Origin: Candidatus Gastranaerophilales bacterium
GTDB taxonomy: Bacteria > Cyanobacteriota > Vampirovibrionia > Gastranaerophilales > Gastranaerophilaceae
Assembly: GCA_944323925.1 (NCBI GenBank)
Contig: CALUUI010000003.1
Coordinates: forward strand, 1-64,000
DNA length: 64,000 nt
Direction of reading: 5' to 3'
In this document: positions 42,723 to 53,077 of the stretch, in pieces
Layout of the letters: each line of letters opens with the position of its first letter
Numbering within the stretch: the stretch's first letter is position 1
Notes under the pieces: generated by a model
What the model saw: only the letters and a program-made list of their open reading frames with translations
Database searches by the model: none
Told to the model about the DNA's origin: nothing
Translations under genes and position numbers: made by a program

Positions 42723-43574
42723 ATGTTTGTTTTGCCTTTGGCATTAATATTTCGTATAGTGTCTAACCCTATAGCAAATGCTTGCCAGAAAAAGTTAGGC
42801 GAGGCTAATTCGTCACTGTGGGTTAATTTCTATGTCAATTTATTGATGAGTATTGTGTGTGTGATTCCTGCGTTTTTAGTTAATTGGAGAGTTTATTCCG
42901 CTGAGTTCTGGTGTTATGTTTTGGGGGCGGGTTTGTTTTGTTCATTGGGAACGGTTTGTCTTATAAAAGCTCTTTATTACGGTGAATTGTCCATATTAGG
43001 ACCTCTCAATTCATATAAATCAGTTGTCGGGTTAATCAGTGCTTTTTTGCTTTTAGGTGAATTACCGCCTTTGGTTTCTATCTTTGGAATTTTTCTGATA
43101 GTTGTTGGAAGTTTAATACTCATAACTCCTAATAAAGGTAACTGTTTGGCAAAAAACTTGTGGCTATCAATCGCTTTGCGAGTTTTGGCTCTTGTATTCA
43201 CAGGTTTTGAAGCAAGTATGCTTAAGAAAATAATACTTTTATCTTCTCCTCAAATCTCTTTTATTCTGTGGTGTTTTTCGGGACTTGTGTTTGGCTCGGT
43301 ATTTGTAGCTTTTTGTGGTAAAAAGTTTAATTTCCCACAAAAAAATGATTGGAAATTGTATTTTTTAGCGGCTATTTGCTTATCTGTTATGCAATTTTCA
43401 ACAAATATAGTTTTTTCTAAAATGGAAGTCGGCCCAGCGCTTGCCTTGTTTCAATTATCTTCTGTTGTGAATTTGTTTTTGGGATTTAAGATTTTTCATG
43501 AAGGCGATATGATAAGGAAATTTATCGGAACTGTTATTATGATAATAGGCTCGGTTATGATTTTAATTTTGTAA
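42723..43574 (+). CDS. EamA-like (DMT superfamily) transporter
   Basis: The 283-aa protein is strongly hydrophobic with about ten membrane segments in two halves. Each half ends in the EamA-type pattern, for example SILGPLNSYKSVVGLISAFLLLGE (about residues 90-113, quoted in part) and ALALFQLSSVVNLFLGF with FHEGD near residue 255. The substrate is unknown, and a metabolite or sugar-phosphate exporter is possible. It starts 6 bp after the mutase stop, so co-transcription is likely. Confidence 0.8.
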   Translation: MFVLPLALIFRIVSNPIANACQKKLGEANSSLWVNFYVNLLMSIVCVIPAFLVNWRVYSAEFWCYVLGAGLFCSLGTVCLIKALYYGELSILGPLNSYKSVVGLISAFLLLGELPPLVSIFGIFLIVVGSLILITPNKGNCLAKNLWLSIALRVLALVFTGFEASMLKKIILLSSPQISFILWCFSGLVFGSVFVAFCGKKFNFPQKNDWKLYFLAAICLSVMQFSTNIVFSKMEVGPALALFQLSSVVNLFLGFKIFHEGDMIRKFIGTVIMIIGSVMILIL

Positions 43575-43641
43575 AAATATATATAATTTTAATAAAAAAT
43601 GTAGAAATGTTTATTAAAATTAAACTTTTTTGGCTAAAACC

Positions 43642-43670
43642 TTCACAATTGTTTTTGTTTTTGTTAAAAT
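43642..43670 (+). promoter_or_regulatory. Promoter of aspS
   Basis: TTCACA (43642-43647), 17 bp and TAAAAT (43665-43670), 35 bp before the start codon. Confidence 0.5.
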
Positions 43671-43705
43671 TTGAGAGCAAATACTTTTAATAGGGAGAAA
43701 ATAAA

Positions 43706-45478
43706 TTGAAAACACGTTTGAAAACTAATAATTGCGGCGAATTAAATCTTAGCAATGTAGGTGAACAAGTAACATTATCCGGCTGGGTATCAACAGTAAG
43801 AGATTTAGGCGGGATATTATTTATAGAATTAAGAGACAGAAGCGGATTTTTCCAAATAGTAGCTAACCCTCAAATTAACCCTGAGGTACATAAAGCATTG
43901 GAAAAAGTGAGAAGCGAATATGTAATAACAGTTACAGGAAAAATCACAAGACGTCCTGAGGAAACATATAATGAAAAATATCCTACAGGTCAGGTAGAAA
44001 TGTATCCTGAATCAGTAGAAATTTTATCAGAGTCAAAGGTTTTACCGTTTGCAATTGGTGATGAAAACGTATCAGAAGATATCAGATTAAAATACAGATA
44101 CTTGGACTTAAGAAGCGAAAAAATGCTTCATAACTTGAAGACAAGACATAATATTGTTCAAGCTGTAAGAAACTACCTTAATAATCAAGGATTTATGGAG
44201 GTTGAAACTCCTATATTGATTAAGACAACACCTGAAGGTGCAAGAGATTATCTTGTACCGTCAAGAGTACAAGAAGGCAAGTTCTTCGCACTTCCTCAAT
44301 CACCGCAAATATTTAAACAATTGTTGATGGTTGGCGGTATAGAAAAATATTATCAAATAGCAAAATGCTTTAGAGATGAAGACTTAAGAGCAGACAGACA
44401 ACCTGAGTTTACACAAATTGATATGGAATTGTCATTTGTTGAACAACAAGATGTAATCAAGACTGTAGAAGGTTTGTTGGTAGATGCGTTTAAGGCTGCA
44501 GGAGTTGAAATTAAGCCTCCGTTTATTCAAATGCCTTGGCAAGAAGCAATGGACAGATACGGTTCAGATAAGCCTGATACAAGATTTGGGCTTGAGCTTT
44601 TTGATATAGGCGATATCATTTTACAATCTGAGTTTGAAATCGTTAAGAAAACACTTCAAAACGGCGGAATTGTAAGAGGTATAAGAATTCCTGGCGGTGC
44701 TAAATATTCAAGAAAAGATATAGATGATATTACAAAACTTGCAGTATCATTCGGTGCAAAAGCTCTTGCTAATATAATTTATAATGAAGACGGAACAGCA
44801 AAGTCTCCTGTATTGAAATTTGTAACCGAAGAACAAGCAAAACAAATTCAAGAAAGAGCACAAGCTGAAGCAGGAGATATAATTTTCTTCGTGGCAGATA
44901 AGCCGAAACTTGTTTATGACATAATGGGCAGATTAAGACTACATTTTGGTAAGTCATTAAATCTGATTGATGAAAACAAGCATAATCTTCTATGGGTAGT
45001 AGACTTCCCAATGTTTGAATACTCAGAAGAAGAAGGCAGATATATGGCAATGCACCATCCGTTCACCTCACCTAATTTGAACGATTTGGATAAATTGGAT
45101 AGCGGTGATTTAGGAAACGTTAAGTCAATAGCTTATGATATTGTATATAACGGTACTGAATTAGGTGGCGGGTCAGTAAGAATTCACTCATCAGAGGTTC
45201 AAAAGAAAATATTTAAGGCATTGGGCTTAACCGAAGAAGAAGCAACCGAAAAATTCGGATTTATGGTAAATGCACTTCAATATGGTACTCCTCCGCATGC
45301 CGGTTTGGCAATCGGTTTGGATAGATTGGTTGCATTACTTTGCAGAACAGAGTCAATCCGTGATGTAATAGCATTTCCAAAGAATGCAAGTGCAAAAGAC
45401 TTGATGAGTGATGCCCCAGGTGAAGCATCTATTCAACAGTTAAGAGAATTGCACATCAAGAGCACTGTAAATAAATAA
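43706..45478 (+). CDS. aspS: Aspartyl-tRNA synthetase (bacterial type)
   Basis: The 590-aa protein has an N-terminal OB anticodon-binding domain (SGWVSTVRDLGGILFIELRD, quoted in part, residues 25-45). Motif 2 follows (FRDEDLRADRQPEFTQID), then the GAD-type insertion (about residues 285-420) typical of bacterial AspRS, and motif 3 GLAIGLDRLVALL near residue 532. The start is TTG at 43706, supported by AGGGAG 8 bp upstream and the absence of any early ATG. Discriminating versus non-discriminating specificity cannot be read here. It ends at a strong terminator. Confidence 0.96.
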   Translation: MKTRLKTNNCGELNLSNVGEQVTLSGWVSTVRDLGGILFIELRDRSGFFQIVANPQINPEVHKALEKVRSEYVITVTGKITRRPEETYNEKYPTGQVEMYPESVEILSESKVLPFAIGDENVSEDIRLKYRYLDLRSEKMLHNLKTRHNIVQAVRNYLNNQGFMEVETPILIKTTPEGARDYLVPSRVQEGKFFALPQSPQIFKQLLMVGGIEKYYQIAKCFRDEDLRADRQPEFTQIDMELSFVEQQDVIKTVEGLLVDAFKAAGVEIKPPFIQMPWQEAMDRYGSDKPDTRFGLELFDIGDIILQSEFEIVKKTLQNGGIVRGIRIPGGAKYSRKDIDDITKLAVSFGAKALANIIYNEDGTAKSPVLKFVTEEQAKQIQERAQAEAGDIIFFVADKPKLVYDIMGRLRLHFGKSLNLIDENKHNLLWVVDFPMFEYSEEEGRYMAMHHPFTSPNLNDLDKLDSGDLGNVKSIAYDIVYNGTELGGGSVRIHSSEVQKKIFKALGLTEEEATEKFGFMVNALQYGTPPHAGLAIGLDRLVALLCRTESIRDVIAFPKNASAKDLMSDAPGEASIQQLRELHIKSTVNK

Positions 45479-45500
45479 TATAACTGATAAAATTTTTATA

Positions 45501-45532
45501 AAAACAGTCGGTTATTCAACCGACTGTTTTTT
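45501..45532 (+). terminator. Rho-independent terminator of aspS
   Basis: A 13-bp perfect stem (AAAACAGTCGGTT and complement, 4-nt loop) is followed by a T-tract, 22 bp after the aspS stop. Confidence 0.93.
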
Positions 45533-45561
45533 AATGAGTATGATTATTTTAGCTCAAGCAG

Positions 45562-45590
45562 TTGCACTTGGAGCATGTTTGTAGTACTCT
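45562..45590 (+). promoter_or_regulatory. Weak promoter candidate for tig-clpP-clpX
   Basis: TTGCAC (45562-45567), 17 bp and TACTCT (45585-45590) lie between the aspS terminator and the tig ribosome-binding site. The -10 is poor, so the call is tentative. Confidence 0.35.
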
Positions 45591-45625
45591 GGTTGGGTAA
45601 AAAAGGAGTAATAGAGGACAAAGAT

Positions 45626-46918
45626 ATGAAAGCAACAATCGAAAAAGAACCACAAAATATTGTAAAAATTAATATAGAAATACCTGCTCAAGATGCAGTA
45701 GATGCTTACAACAAGGCTTGTAAGAGATTAGCACAATATGTAAATATACCAGGGTTCAGAAAAGGGAAAGCGCCAAGAAATGTTGTTGAACAAAATATTG
45801 GTGAAGACAGAATTAAGCATGAAGCATTAGAAAGCGAATTACCTAAGATAATGAGTCAGGTAATCGAAGAAAATAATTTGAACGTTGCAACACAACCTTA
45901 TGTTGAATCTTACGAGTTCAAAATCGGTGAAGATTTAAAAATAGTTGCAAAAGCAGAATTGATGCCTGAAATTACATTAGGCGATTATAAATCACTAACA
46001 TTGGAAGTAGCAGGCTTGAAGCAAGAAGAAAATGCTGTAGATGAACAATTAGAAAAACTTCGTAAGCAAGCAGCAAGCTACGAGCTTGTAGTAGACAGAA
46101 AATCAGAAAAAGACGATGTAATCGTATTTGATTTTGAAGGATTTGTAGACGGAAAGAAAATTGAGCATGGCGATGCTAAGAATTATTCAATGGATTTAGC
46201 AAATTCAGGATTTATTCCGGGTTTTGCTGATCAATTAGTTGACAGACCTTTAAATGAAGAATTTGAAATCAACGTTACTTTCCCTGAAAATTATCACCAA
46301 AAAGAATTGGCAGGAAAGCCGGCAGTATTCAAATGTAAGATAAACGAAATCAAGACAAGAAAACTTCCTGAATTAAATGATGAATTTGCTCAAAAAGCAG
46401 GTCCGTTTAAGACTTTGGATGAACTAAAGGCTGATATTCAAAAGTATTTAGATAATCAAAAATCAAATGCAGACAGAGCAGCGTCAGAAAAAGCATTAAT
46501 GGACAAAATTATTGAAACAACCAAATTGGATGTTCAAGAACCAATGATTCAAAGAGAAGCAGATATCTTGCTTGAAGAATACAAACAAAGATTAAAAATG
46601 CAAGGCTTCACTTGGGAACAAGCATTGGAATCTCATGGCTATGATGAAATAATGAAGGAATTAAAAGAAGATGCTCTATACAGAATAAAGAGTTCTATGA
46701 TAATCAATAAGATAGCAGAACAAGAAAAGGTTAAAGTAGAACCGGCAGACTTCACAGCGAAACTTTCATCAATGGCTCAAATCTATAACATGGATCCAAA
46801 AACTATGTTAAAAGAAATGGGAAGCAATCCACAGATGTTAAATCAAATTTCACAACAGGTTTTAACAGAAAAAGTTGTAGAGTTCTTATTAGCCAACAAT
46901 ACAATAAAGTTTGTTTAA
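45626..46918 (+). CDS. tig: Trigger factor
   Basis: This ribosome-associated chaperone and prolyl isomerase guards nascent chains. The 430-aa protein has the ribosome-docking signature GFRKGKAPRNVV near residue 45 and an FKBP-type PPIase domain at about residues 150-245 (KDDVIVFDFEGFVDG, GFIPGFADQLV). The long helical C-terminal arms follow. I chose ATG 45626 with AGAGGA 7 bp upstream. The in-frame ATG 45575 adds a hydrophobic stretch not seen in the family. It leads the order tig-clpP-clpX, which is common across bacteria. Confidence 0.95.
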   Translation: MKATIEKEPQNIVKINIEIPAQDAVDAYNKACKRLAQYVNIPGFRKGKAPRNVVEQNIGEDRIKHEALESELPKIMSQVIEENNLNVATQPYVESYEFKIGEDLKIVAKAELMPEITLGDYKSLTLEVAGLKQEENAVDEQLEKLRKQAASYELVVDRKSEKDDVIVFDFEGFVDGKKIEHGDAKNYSMDLANSGFIPGFADQLVDRPLNEEFEINVTFPENYHQKELAGKPAVFKCKINEIKTRKLPELNDEFAQKAGPFKTLDELKADIQKYLDNQKSNADRAASEKALMDKIIETTKLDVQEPMIQREADILLEEYKQRLKMQGFTWEQALESHGYDEIMKELKEDALYRIKSSMIINKIAEQEKVKVEPADFTAKLSSMAQIYNMDPKTMLKEMGSNPQMLNQISQQVLTEKVVEFLLANNTIKFV

Positions 46919-46966
46919 ATCTGAAAAATAATGTATAATGTTTCTGTAGAAAGAAAGGGAAAAGAG

Positions 46967-47554
46967 ATGAGTTATATACCTGTAGTAATAGAGCAATCAA
47001 GCCGTGGCGAAAGATCGTTTGATATATTTTCAAGATTGTTAAGAGAAAGAATAATATTTCTCGGAACACCGATTGATGATATGGTAGCGAACTTAATAGT
47101 AGCTCAAATGTTATTACTGGACAGTGAAAATCCGGAAAAAGACATTATGCTATACATAAACAGCCCAGGCGGAAGTGTTACAGCAGGTTTTGCCATCTAC
47201 GATACAATGCAGCACATAAGAGCAGACGTATGTACAATATGTTTGGGTCAAGCTGCATCAATGGGTGCATTCCTTCTTTCTTCAGGAGCGAAGGGCAAGA
47301 GAATGGCACTTCCTCATTCAAGAGTACTTATCCACCAACCGTTAGGCGGTGCGCAAGGTCAAGCAACCGATATCGAAATTCAGGCTGCTGAAATCATTAG
47401 AATTAAGAAATCTTTAAACGAAATCCTTGCGGCTAATACCGGTCAATCATTAAAGAAAATCGAAAAAGACACAGACAGAGATTACATTATGACTCCGGAA
47501 GAAGCTCTTGAGTATGGTATGATTGATAAGGTTGTAACCAAAGACTCTATGTAA
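46967..47554 (+). CDS. clpP: ClpP protease subunit
   Basis: ClpP is the tetradecameric serine protease fed by ClpX. The 195-aa protein has the catalytic Ser in [11 protein letters not shown] near residue 98, His in [12 protein letters not shown] near residue 123 and Asp in KDTDRDYIM near residue 172. YINSPGGSV forms part of the oxyanion region. I chose ATG 46967 because the family starts [10 protein letters not shown] and AAAGGGA precedes it, over an in-frame ATG at 46931. Confidence 0.96.
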   Translation: MSYIPVVIEQSSRGERSFDIFSRLLRERIIFLGTPIDDMVANLIVAQMLLLDSENPEKDIMLYINSPGGSVTAGFAIYDTMQHIRADVCTICLGQAASMGAFLLSSGAKGKRMALPHSRVLIHQPLGGAQGQATDIEIQAAEIIRIKKSLNEILAANTGQSLKKIEKDTDRDYIMTPEEALEYGMIDKVVTKDSM

Positions 47555-47566
47555 TAGGAGAAAAAT

Positions 47567-48856
47567 ATGTCGTCAAATGACAGATTAAAATGTTCATTTT
47601 GCGGAAAGACTCAGGATCAGGTTAAAAAACTGATTGCGGGTCCGGACGTGTATATTTGTGATGAGTGCGTTGAGCTTTGTAATGAAATTCTTGATGAAGA
47701 ATTCTTTGAAGGAAAAAATTCTGAAGAAGATAAAAAAACAGAAGAACAAGATATTGATACAAAGTCAATACCAAAACCCCAAGAAATAAAAGCGTATCTT
47801 GATGAGCATATAGTAGGTCAAGATGATGCAAAGAAGGTTTTGTCGGTTGCTGTTTATAACCATTATAAACGTTTGATGCATAATAAAGAAAATTCAGATG
47901 TAGAAATTCAAAAATCAAATATATTATTGGTAGGTCCGACAGGTAGCGGTAAAACATTATTAGCGCAAACTTTGGCTAAGATGTTAGATGTACCGTTTGC
48001 TGTTGCTGATGCAACAACATTAACCGAAGCAGGTTATGTTGGTGACGACGTTGAAAATATCCTTTTAAGGTTGTATCAAAATGCTGATTATGATGCGCAA
48101 AAAGCTGAACGAGGAATAATATATATTGATGAAATTGATAAGATTGCAAGAAAATCAGAAAACACATCAATAACTCGTGACGTATCAGGTGAAGGTGTTC
48201 AACAGGCGTTGTTAAAAATGATAGAGGGAACAATAGCGAATGTTCCACCACAAGGCGGAAGAAAACACCCTCATCAGGAATTTATCCAAATAGATACAAA
48301 GAACATTCTATTCATAGTAGGCGGTGCATTTGTTGATTTGGATAAGATTATTGAACACCGTGTAAAAGAAGGCTCATCTATCGGGTTTGGAACTAAAGCA
48401 CCTGCTACGCAAGCAGAAAAAGAAGCGCAACAAGCAAAACTTCTTAAGAAGTTGCAACCTGAAGACTTGTTAAAGTTCGGTTTGATACCTGAATTTATTG
48501 GGCGTATTCCTGTTTATGCAGTTTTGGATGCTCTAGATGAAAAAACTCTTAAAATGATTTTAACAGAGCCAAAGAATGCTGTAATTAAGCAATATCAATG
48601 CTTATTAAAGATGGATGGCGTTGATTTAGAGTTTGAAGATGATGCTGTAACTCTAATAGCGCAGAAAGCAATTAAGCGTAAAACGGGAGCAAGGGCATTA
48701 AAATCAATAGTTGAGGAATTGATGCTTGATATAATGTATGAGATACCGGGTAAAGATGATGTTACAAAATATGTCATCACTAAAGAAATGGTAGAAAACA
48801 TGAATCAGGCGGAGTTAATCCACTTGCCCAAAAAGAGTGAAGCGGAAATAGCATGA
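47567..48856 (+). CDS. clpX: ClpX ATPase, ClpP-associated unfoldase
   Basis: The 429-aa AAA+ protein has an N-terminal zinc-binding domain ([11 protein letters not shown], then CDECVELC), Walker [13 protein letters not shown] near residue 125 and Walker [12 protein letters not shown] near residue 185. The ClpP-docking loop (IGFG) lies within [10 protein letters not shown] near residue 268, and sensor 2 GARALKSI near residue 378. It starts 12 bp after clpP and overlaps polA by 4 bp (ATGA). Confidence 0.96.
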   Translation: MSSNDRLKCSFCGKTQDQVKKLIAGPDVYICDECVELCNEILDEEFFEGKNSEEDKKTEEQDIDTKSIPKPQEIKAYLDEHIVGQDDAKKVLSVAVYNHYKRLMHNKENSDVEIQKSNILLVGPTGSGKTLLAQTLAKMLDVPFAVADATTLTEAGYVGDDVENILLRLYQNADYDAQKAERGIIYIDEIDKIARKSENTSITRDVSGEGVQQALLKMIEGTIANVPPQGGRKHPHQEFIQIDTKNILFIVGGAFVDLDKIIEHRVKEGSSIGFGTKAPATQAEKEAQQAKLLKKLQPEDLLKFGLIPEFIGRIPVYAVLDALDEKTLKMILTEPKNAVIKQYQCLLKMDGVDLEFEDDAVTLIAQKAIKRKTGARALKSIVEELMLDIMYEIPGKDDVTKYVITKEMVENMNQAELIHLPKKSEAEIA

Positions 48857-51564
48857 GAAAAACCTTAATCTTAATAGATGGTCATTCTTTAGCATTCAGA
48901 CAGTATTTTGCTTTAGAACGTACAGGAATGAAAACAGCTCAAAATGTTCCAAGTTGGGCTGTTTACGGTTTTTTTAAGGCGATTTTTGATCTGCTTTTGA
49001 AGATAAAGCCTGATTTTATAGCCGTAGCATTTGATGTTGGCAGACAGACTTTCAGAGTTGAAAAGTATGACCAATATAAGGCAAATAGAGAAAGCATGCC
49101 TGATGCAATGCGTGTTCAGTTGGGTTTGATTATAGAGGGTTTAAAGGCTTTTGATATTCCGATTTATACAAAAGAAGGTTTTGAAGCGGATGATGTTATC
49201 GGAACTATATCAAGGATAGCGTCGGAGTCCGGTAATAACACATTAATTCTGACAGGGGATCAGGATGCTTTTCAGTTGATAGATGATGAGGGGCATGTTA
49301 AGGTACTTATCCCTAGCAAGGGAGAGTTAATTGAGTACGATAAAAACCAAGTATATGCAAAATTGGGAGTGTATCCGTCTCAAATAACTGATTATAAGGG
49401 GTTAAGGGGTGATACAAGTGATAATATCCCTGGAATAAGAGGTATTGGAGAAAAAACAGCTCAAAAGTTATTATCAAGATACCCGAATTTGGAATCGGTA
49501 TTGGCTGATTGTGAGAATATTCCGGAAAAAGCACTAAGAGAGAAGGTTTGCGAAGGTAAAGAATCTGCTATTCTTAGTAAAGAGCTTGCAACAATTATAA
49601 GAGATGTAGATATTAATTTTGATATTAATTCCGCTTGTGTTGTTACTCCTGATTTAGAAAAAGTTTCAGACTTTTTACGTGGAATGCAGTTTTATAGTTT
49701 TATAAAAAACATAAACAAAATTTTATCGGCATTTAATTCTTCATCAGCTTGTGAAACAGTTAGTGATAGCGCTCAACAGGTTCTTATACCTAAAGTATCA
49801 AAGGAAGACGAGAGTGTTGGAGTTCAGCAAAATTTGTTCACTCAAGTTTTAAAAGAGTCTGTTAATGATGTTGATTTTACTTATAAAATAATTGAGAACG
49901 AGTCAGAAGCTAAAAAGATAGCAGGGGAACTTTTAAAAGAGCAAGAAATTGCATTAAAAGGACTTTATGATGATAAAAAGAGTTTAATCGGTTTTGGTGT
50001 TTCAGCAAAAGAAACTTATTATTTCCCAATGGAGTATTTTGATATTCTTCGCCCGTTAATAGAATCAGGTGAGGTTAAAAAACTTTCTTGGGATGCAAAG
50101 ACTGATATTAAAACCTTAATGGATATGGGTGTAGTTTATGGTGGCTTAATCTATGATGTTATGCTTGCAAGTTATGTTAGCGACCCAAACAGAAATCATT
50201 CACTAGATGCTCAAAGTTTAGATTTTATAAACCATATAATGACAGAGCGCGATAAATCAGGCTTGAATGATAAAGTTTATATATGTGATTGTGTTTACAC
50301 AATAAAGCAGCTTACTGATTATTGGCAAAAAACACTTACTGATAAAGAACAAAAATTGGTAGAAGAAATAGAAGTTCCGTTGACGGTTATTCTGGCTAAA
50401 ATGGAGTATAACGGTGTTGCAATAGACACTTCTTGCCTTAAAGAATTATCTGAATATATGCGTGAAAAATTGGCAGAATTGGAAGATTTTATATACCAGA
50501 TGGCAGGAACTCCTTTTAATATAAACTCACCAAAGCAAGTGGCTGAAATTTTATATGATAAGTTGGGAATAAAATCAAAGAAAAAGAAATCCCGAACAAC
50601 TTCTGCAGAAGTATTGGAAGAGTTGGCAGAAGATAATGAAATCTGTGATTATATTTTGCAGCATAGAAAATTCAGTAAACTAAAATCAACGTATACAGAT
50701 GTTTTACCAACGTTGGCAGATAAACGAGATGGCAGGGTGCATACAACATTTAATCAAGCACTGACGACTACAGGCCGATTATCTTCATCAAATCCGAATC
50801 TGCAAAATATTCCTGCAAGAACTGAAGAAGGAAACCGAATAAGAAATGCGTTTTGTGCAGAAGATAAAGAAAACAGTGTGATATTATCAGCAGATTATTC
50901 TCAAATTGAATTAAGATTATTGGCGCACGTTTCAGGTGACGAGCATTTAATACAAGCGTTTAATGAGGGAATAGATGTTCACACTCAAACAGCATCAAAA
51001 GTTTTTGGGGTAGAGCCGGATGCTGTAACCAAAGAAATGAGAAGAAAGGCAAAAGCAGTTAACTTTGGTATAGTGTATGGTCAATCAAAGTATGGTTTAG
51101 CAAAATCAATAGGTGTAACACCAGCAGAGGCACAAGAATTTATAGATAAGTATTTTGAACATTTTCCAAAAGTTCGTGAATATATGGACTATGAGCGTGA
51201 GTTTGTTGCGGAGAATGGGTATGTAGAAACAATGTATGGCAGACGGCGTTATCTGGGAGCAGAGCTGTCAAGTACAAACTTTCAGATCCGAGAGTTTGCA
51301 CAACGTGCTGCAATTAATCAACCGCTTCAAGGTAGTGCGGCAGATTTAATAAAAATGGCAATGATAGAGGCAGATAAGCGACTTACCGAGGGAAATTATA
51401 AAACAAAAATGATATTACAAGTTCACGATGAACTGATTTTTGAAGTGCCTAACAATGAGCTTGAAGAAATAATATCATTGGTAAAAGAGTCAATGGAATT
51501 AGGTCAGCCATTGAAGGTTAAGCTGGAAGTAGATATAGCATCGGGGGCAACTTGGAACGAGTAA
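48853..51564 (+). CDS. polA: DNA polymerase I, proofreading site probably inactive
   Basis: Pol I fills gaps and removes RNA primers. The 903-aa protein has the 5'-3' nuclease domain with [20 protein letters not shown] and [21 protein letters not shown] (quoted in parts; residues 1-290). A 3'-5' exonuclease-like domain occupies about residues 345-500. The polymerase domain has [26 protein letters not shown] and [12 protein letters not shown]. In the exonuclease region the DxE pair of the first motif is replaced (ALKGLYDD). The Asp of the second motif can still be seen, so proofreading is probably lost. Translation is coupled to clpX by a 4-bp overlap. Confidence 0.95.
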   Translation: MRKTLILIDGHSLAFRQYFALERTGMKTAQNVPSWAVYGFFKAIFDLLLKIKPDFIAVAFDVGRQTFRVEKYDQYKANRESMPDAMRVQLGLIIEGLKAFDIPIYTKEGFEADDVIGTISRIASESGNNTLILTGDQDAFQLIDDEGHVKVLIPSKGELIEYDKNQVYAKLGVYPSQITDYKGLRGDTSDNIPGIRGIGEKTAQKLLSRYPNLESVLADCENIPEKALREKVCEGKESAILSKELATIIRDVDINFDINSACVVTPDLEKVSDFLRGMQFYSFIKNINKILSAFNSSSACETVSDSAQQVLIPKVSKEDESVGVQQNLFTQVLKESVNDVDFTYKIIENESEAKKIAGELLKEQEIALKGLYDDKKSLIGFGVSAKETYYFPMEYFDILRPLIESGEVKKLSWDAKTDIKTLMDMGVVYGGLIYDVMLASYVSDPNRNHSLDAQSLDFINHIMTERDKSGLNDKVYICDCVYTIKQLTDYWQKTLTDKEQKLVEEIEVPLTVILAKMEYNGVAIDTSCLKELSEYMREKLAELEDFIYQMAGTPFNINSPKQVAEILYDKLGIKSKKKKSRTTSAEVLEELAEDNEICDYILQHRKFSKLKSTYTDVLPTLADKRDGRVHTTFNQALTTTGRLSSSNPNLQNIPARTEEGNRIRNAFCAEDKENSVILSADYSQIELRLLAHVSGDEHLIQAFNEGIDVHTQTASKVFGVEPDAVTKEMRRKAKAVNFGIVYGQSKYGLAKSIGVTPAEAQEFIDKYFEHFPKVREYMDYEREFVAENGYVETMYGRRRYLGAELSSTNFQIREFAQRAAINQPLQGSAADLIKMAMIEADKRLTEGNYKTKMILQVHDELIFEVPNNELEEIISLVKESMELGQPLKVKLEVDIASGATWNE

Positions 51565-52160
51565 AGATTTTAGGTTTATTATTGTTAATATTTTCGACAG
51601 TTGCTTATGCTGATGAGCAGCAAAGAGTTATTCCTGCAGTAAAAGCGGTTAATTTAGCTCCAATGGACTCCAAACCTCAAGTGAAGGCGGTTAATTTGGC
51701 TAAACCTGAAACTCAGCAATCTGCGACGCCAATAAAAGTTCAGGCAACTCCTGTTCAGCAAAATAATGTAAATACTACGGTTCAGCCGCCAAAGAATAAT
51801 CCTGTTTATCCTGCTAGTGTTCAGCAAAATAAACAAAACCAGCAAGCTCAAAACCCTTTGACTACGCCTGTTGATGTCGATTTTGATATTTGTGTTAAAA
51901 ATTACCAAACTGATATTGATAATTTGTTTGAACTAACCCTTGCAGCTATTGAAGCTAATAATTTTAAAATAGAAGAAATCCAGTCAAAAGGCGGATATAT
52001 TACCTTTAATGCTGCTAACAAAGAATTCCTTGCTACTGTTGCAAAGATTGATTCTAAAAATTCAGTATTGAAAATTAACCCAACAAATGGCGTATATCAT
52101 TTTGCCCCGGGGATAGTTTATAAAATATTTGAATATATAACACTACAATTAAATAAATAG
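51552..52160 (+). CDS. Exported protein with Pro/Gln-rich linker
   Basis: The 202-aa protein begins at TTG 51552, overlapping the end of polA by 13 bp, and has a signal peptide ([16 protein letters not shown]). Residues 25-115 are low complexity (Q, P, N, V, K) and include the word VKAVNLA twice. The C-terminal 90 residues form a compact alpha/beta domain (DVDFDICVKNYQTDIDNLF, then GGYITFNAANKEFLATVAKI) that I cannot name. A periplasmic or envelope-anchored function is inferred. Confidence 0.65.
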   Translation: MERVKILGLLLLIFSTVAYADEQQRVIPAVKAVNLAPMDSKPQVKAVNLAKPETQQSATPIKVQATPVQQNNVNTTVQPPKNNPVYPASVQQNKQNQQAQNPLTTPVDVDFDICVKNYQTDIDNLFELTLAAIEANNFKIEEIQSKGGYITFNAANKEFLATVAKIDSKNSVLKINPTNGVYHFAPGIVYKIFEYITLQLNK

Positions 52161-52168
52161 CAATAAAT

Positions 52169-53038
52169 ATGAAAATTAATAGTATCACTAAACACTTGGA
52201 TGTATACTCATCCTCAAATTATTATGAATATAACAGAAAAAATTCCCCGCAAAAATTAAATTTTTCTGCTATGAAGGCCTCACAGTTTGACGGCTTGGAT
52301 TACTCATGTATGAGAAAATTCAAGGCGCCTATAGAAAAGTTTAATTCACTAAAAGATTTCTATGTTTGGACCCAAGAAAAATTAAATAAATTTGTCTTTG
52401 ATAAGCCGCTAAAGGGCAAAAGCAAAGAAACAGAAGGATATAGAAAAACAATATTACAACAATGGCAAGAGGGACTTGGGGAATATTCTACTTCTATTGC
52501 TTTGTTGTCAATTGCTTCTCTTATCAAAAATTTGAAACCTGATAATGATAATATTCCTCCAATTTTTAACAGTACAGTATTTGAAGAAACAGTTGCTGAT
52601 ATCGAAGGTGCTGTTGCATTGGATAAGGAGTTTCAATTCGAAATCTCTAAGCTGTATAGCAAACATTTAAAAGAAATAATGTTAGCTAAAACGGTACCAT
52701 ATTGTAAGGATGGGTGGGTCGAAATTCCTGTAGCGAAAACGCCTAAACAGGCTGAAAAGAATACGGAGTTACTTAATACGCTTTCCAGAAAAACTTGGTG
52801 TACTAAAGGGATTGTAAGTAATATCTACGTTAAGCAATTTGGGTTTAGAATCTATATCGAAAATGGTGAGCCTGAAATCTGTATTCGAACACTCGATAAC
52901 AGGGTTTATGAAATTCAAGGTCGCTTAAATGACTCTATTATACCTGATAAGTATAAAGATTTGGTTATTGATTATATTGAGAAAAATAATTTAGACCTTG
53001 ATTGTGATACAGAAGCCGCATTATATGATATTGAGTGA
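52169..53038 (+). CDS. Paralogue of the 604-aa repeat protein, without repeats
   Basis: The 289-aa protein shares with 8292-10106 the motif pair LNFSAMKASQFDG, then MRKFKAPIEKFN. It also shares the helical domain with DNDNIPPIFN and the module TWCTKG...FRIYIENGEPEI...VYEIQGRLNDSIIP. It ends where the other protein continues into a coiled linker and ten solenoid repeats. The function is unknown, but the conserved Trp-Cys-Thr and E-I-Q-G pattern suggests one folded, possibly catalytic or ligand-binding unit. It follows the preceding gene by 8 bp without a good ribosome-binding site. Confidence 0.75.
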   Translation: MKINSITKHLDVYSSSNYYEYNRKNSPQKLNFSAMKASQFDGLDYSCMRKFKAPIEKFNSLKDFYVWTQEKLNKFVFDKPLKGKSKETEGYRKTILQQWQEGLGEYSTSIALLSIASLIKNLKPDNDNIPPIFNSTVFEETVADIEGAVALDKEFQFEISKLYSKHLKEIMLAKTVPYCKDGWVEIPVAKTPKQAEKNTELLNTLSRKTWCTKGIVSNIYVKQFGFRIYIENGEPEICIRTLDNRVYEIQGRLNDSIIPDKYKDLVIDYIEKNNLDLDCDTEAALYDIE

Positions 53039-53046
53039 TATGGCGT

Positions 53047-53077
53047 AAAAAAAAACCTCTCTTTTGAAGAAAGGTTT
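53047..53077 (-). terminator. Terminator of the putative small RNA
   Basis: An 11-bp stem with a 3-nt loop contains one pair that is G-U on the minus strand but a C/A mismatch on the plus strand. The nine-T tract follows only on the minus strand. Both features point to minus-strand use. Confidence 0.8.

Noticed and set aside
45534-45584. 16-codon frame MSMIILAQAVALGACL before tig
   Set aside because: It starts inside the T-tract of the aspS terminator, has no ribosome-binding site and looks like chance.
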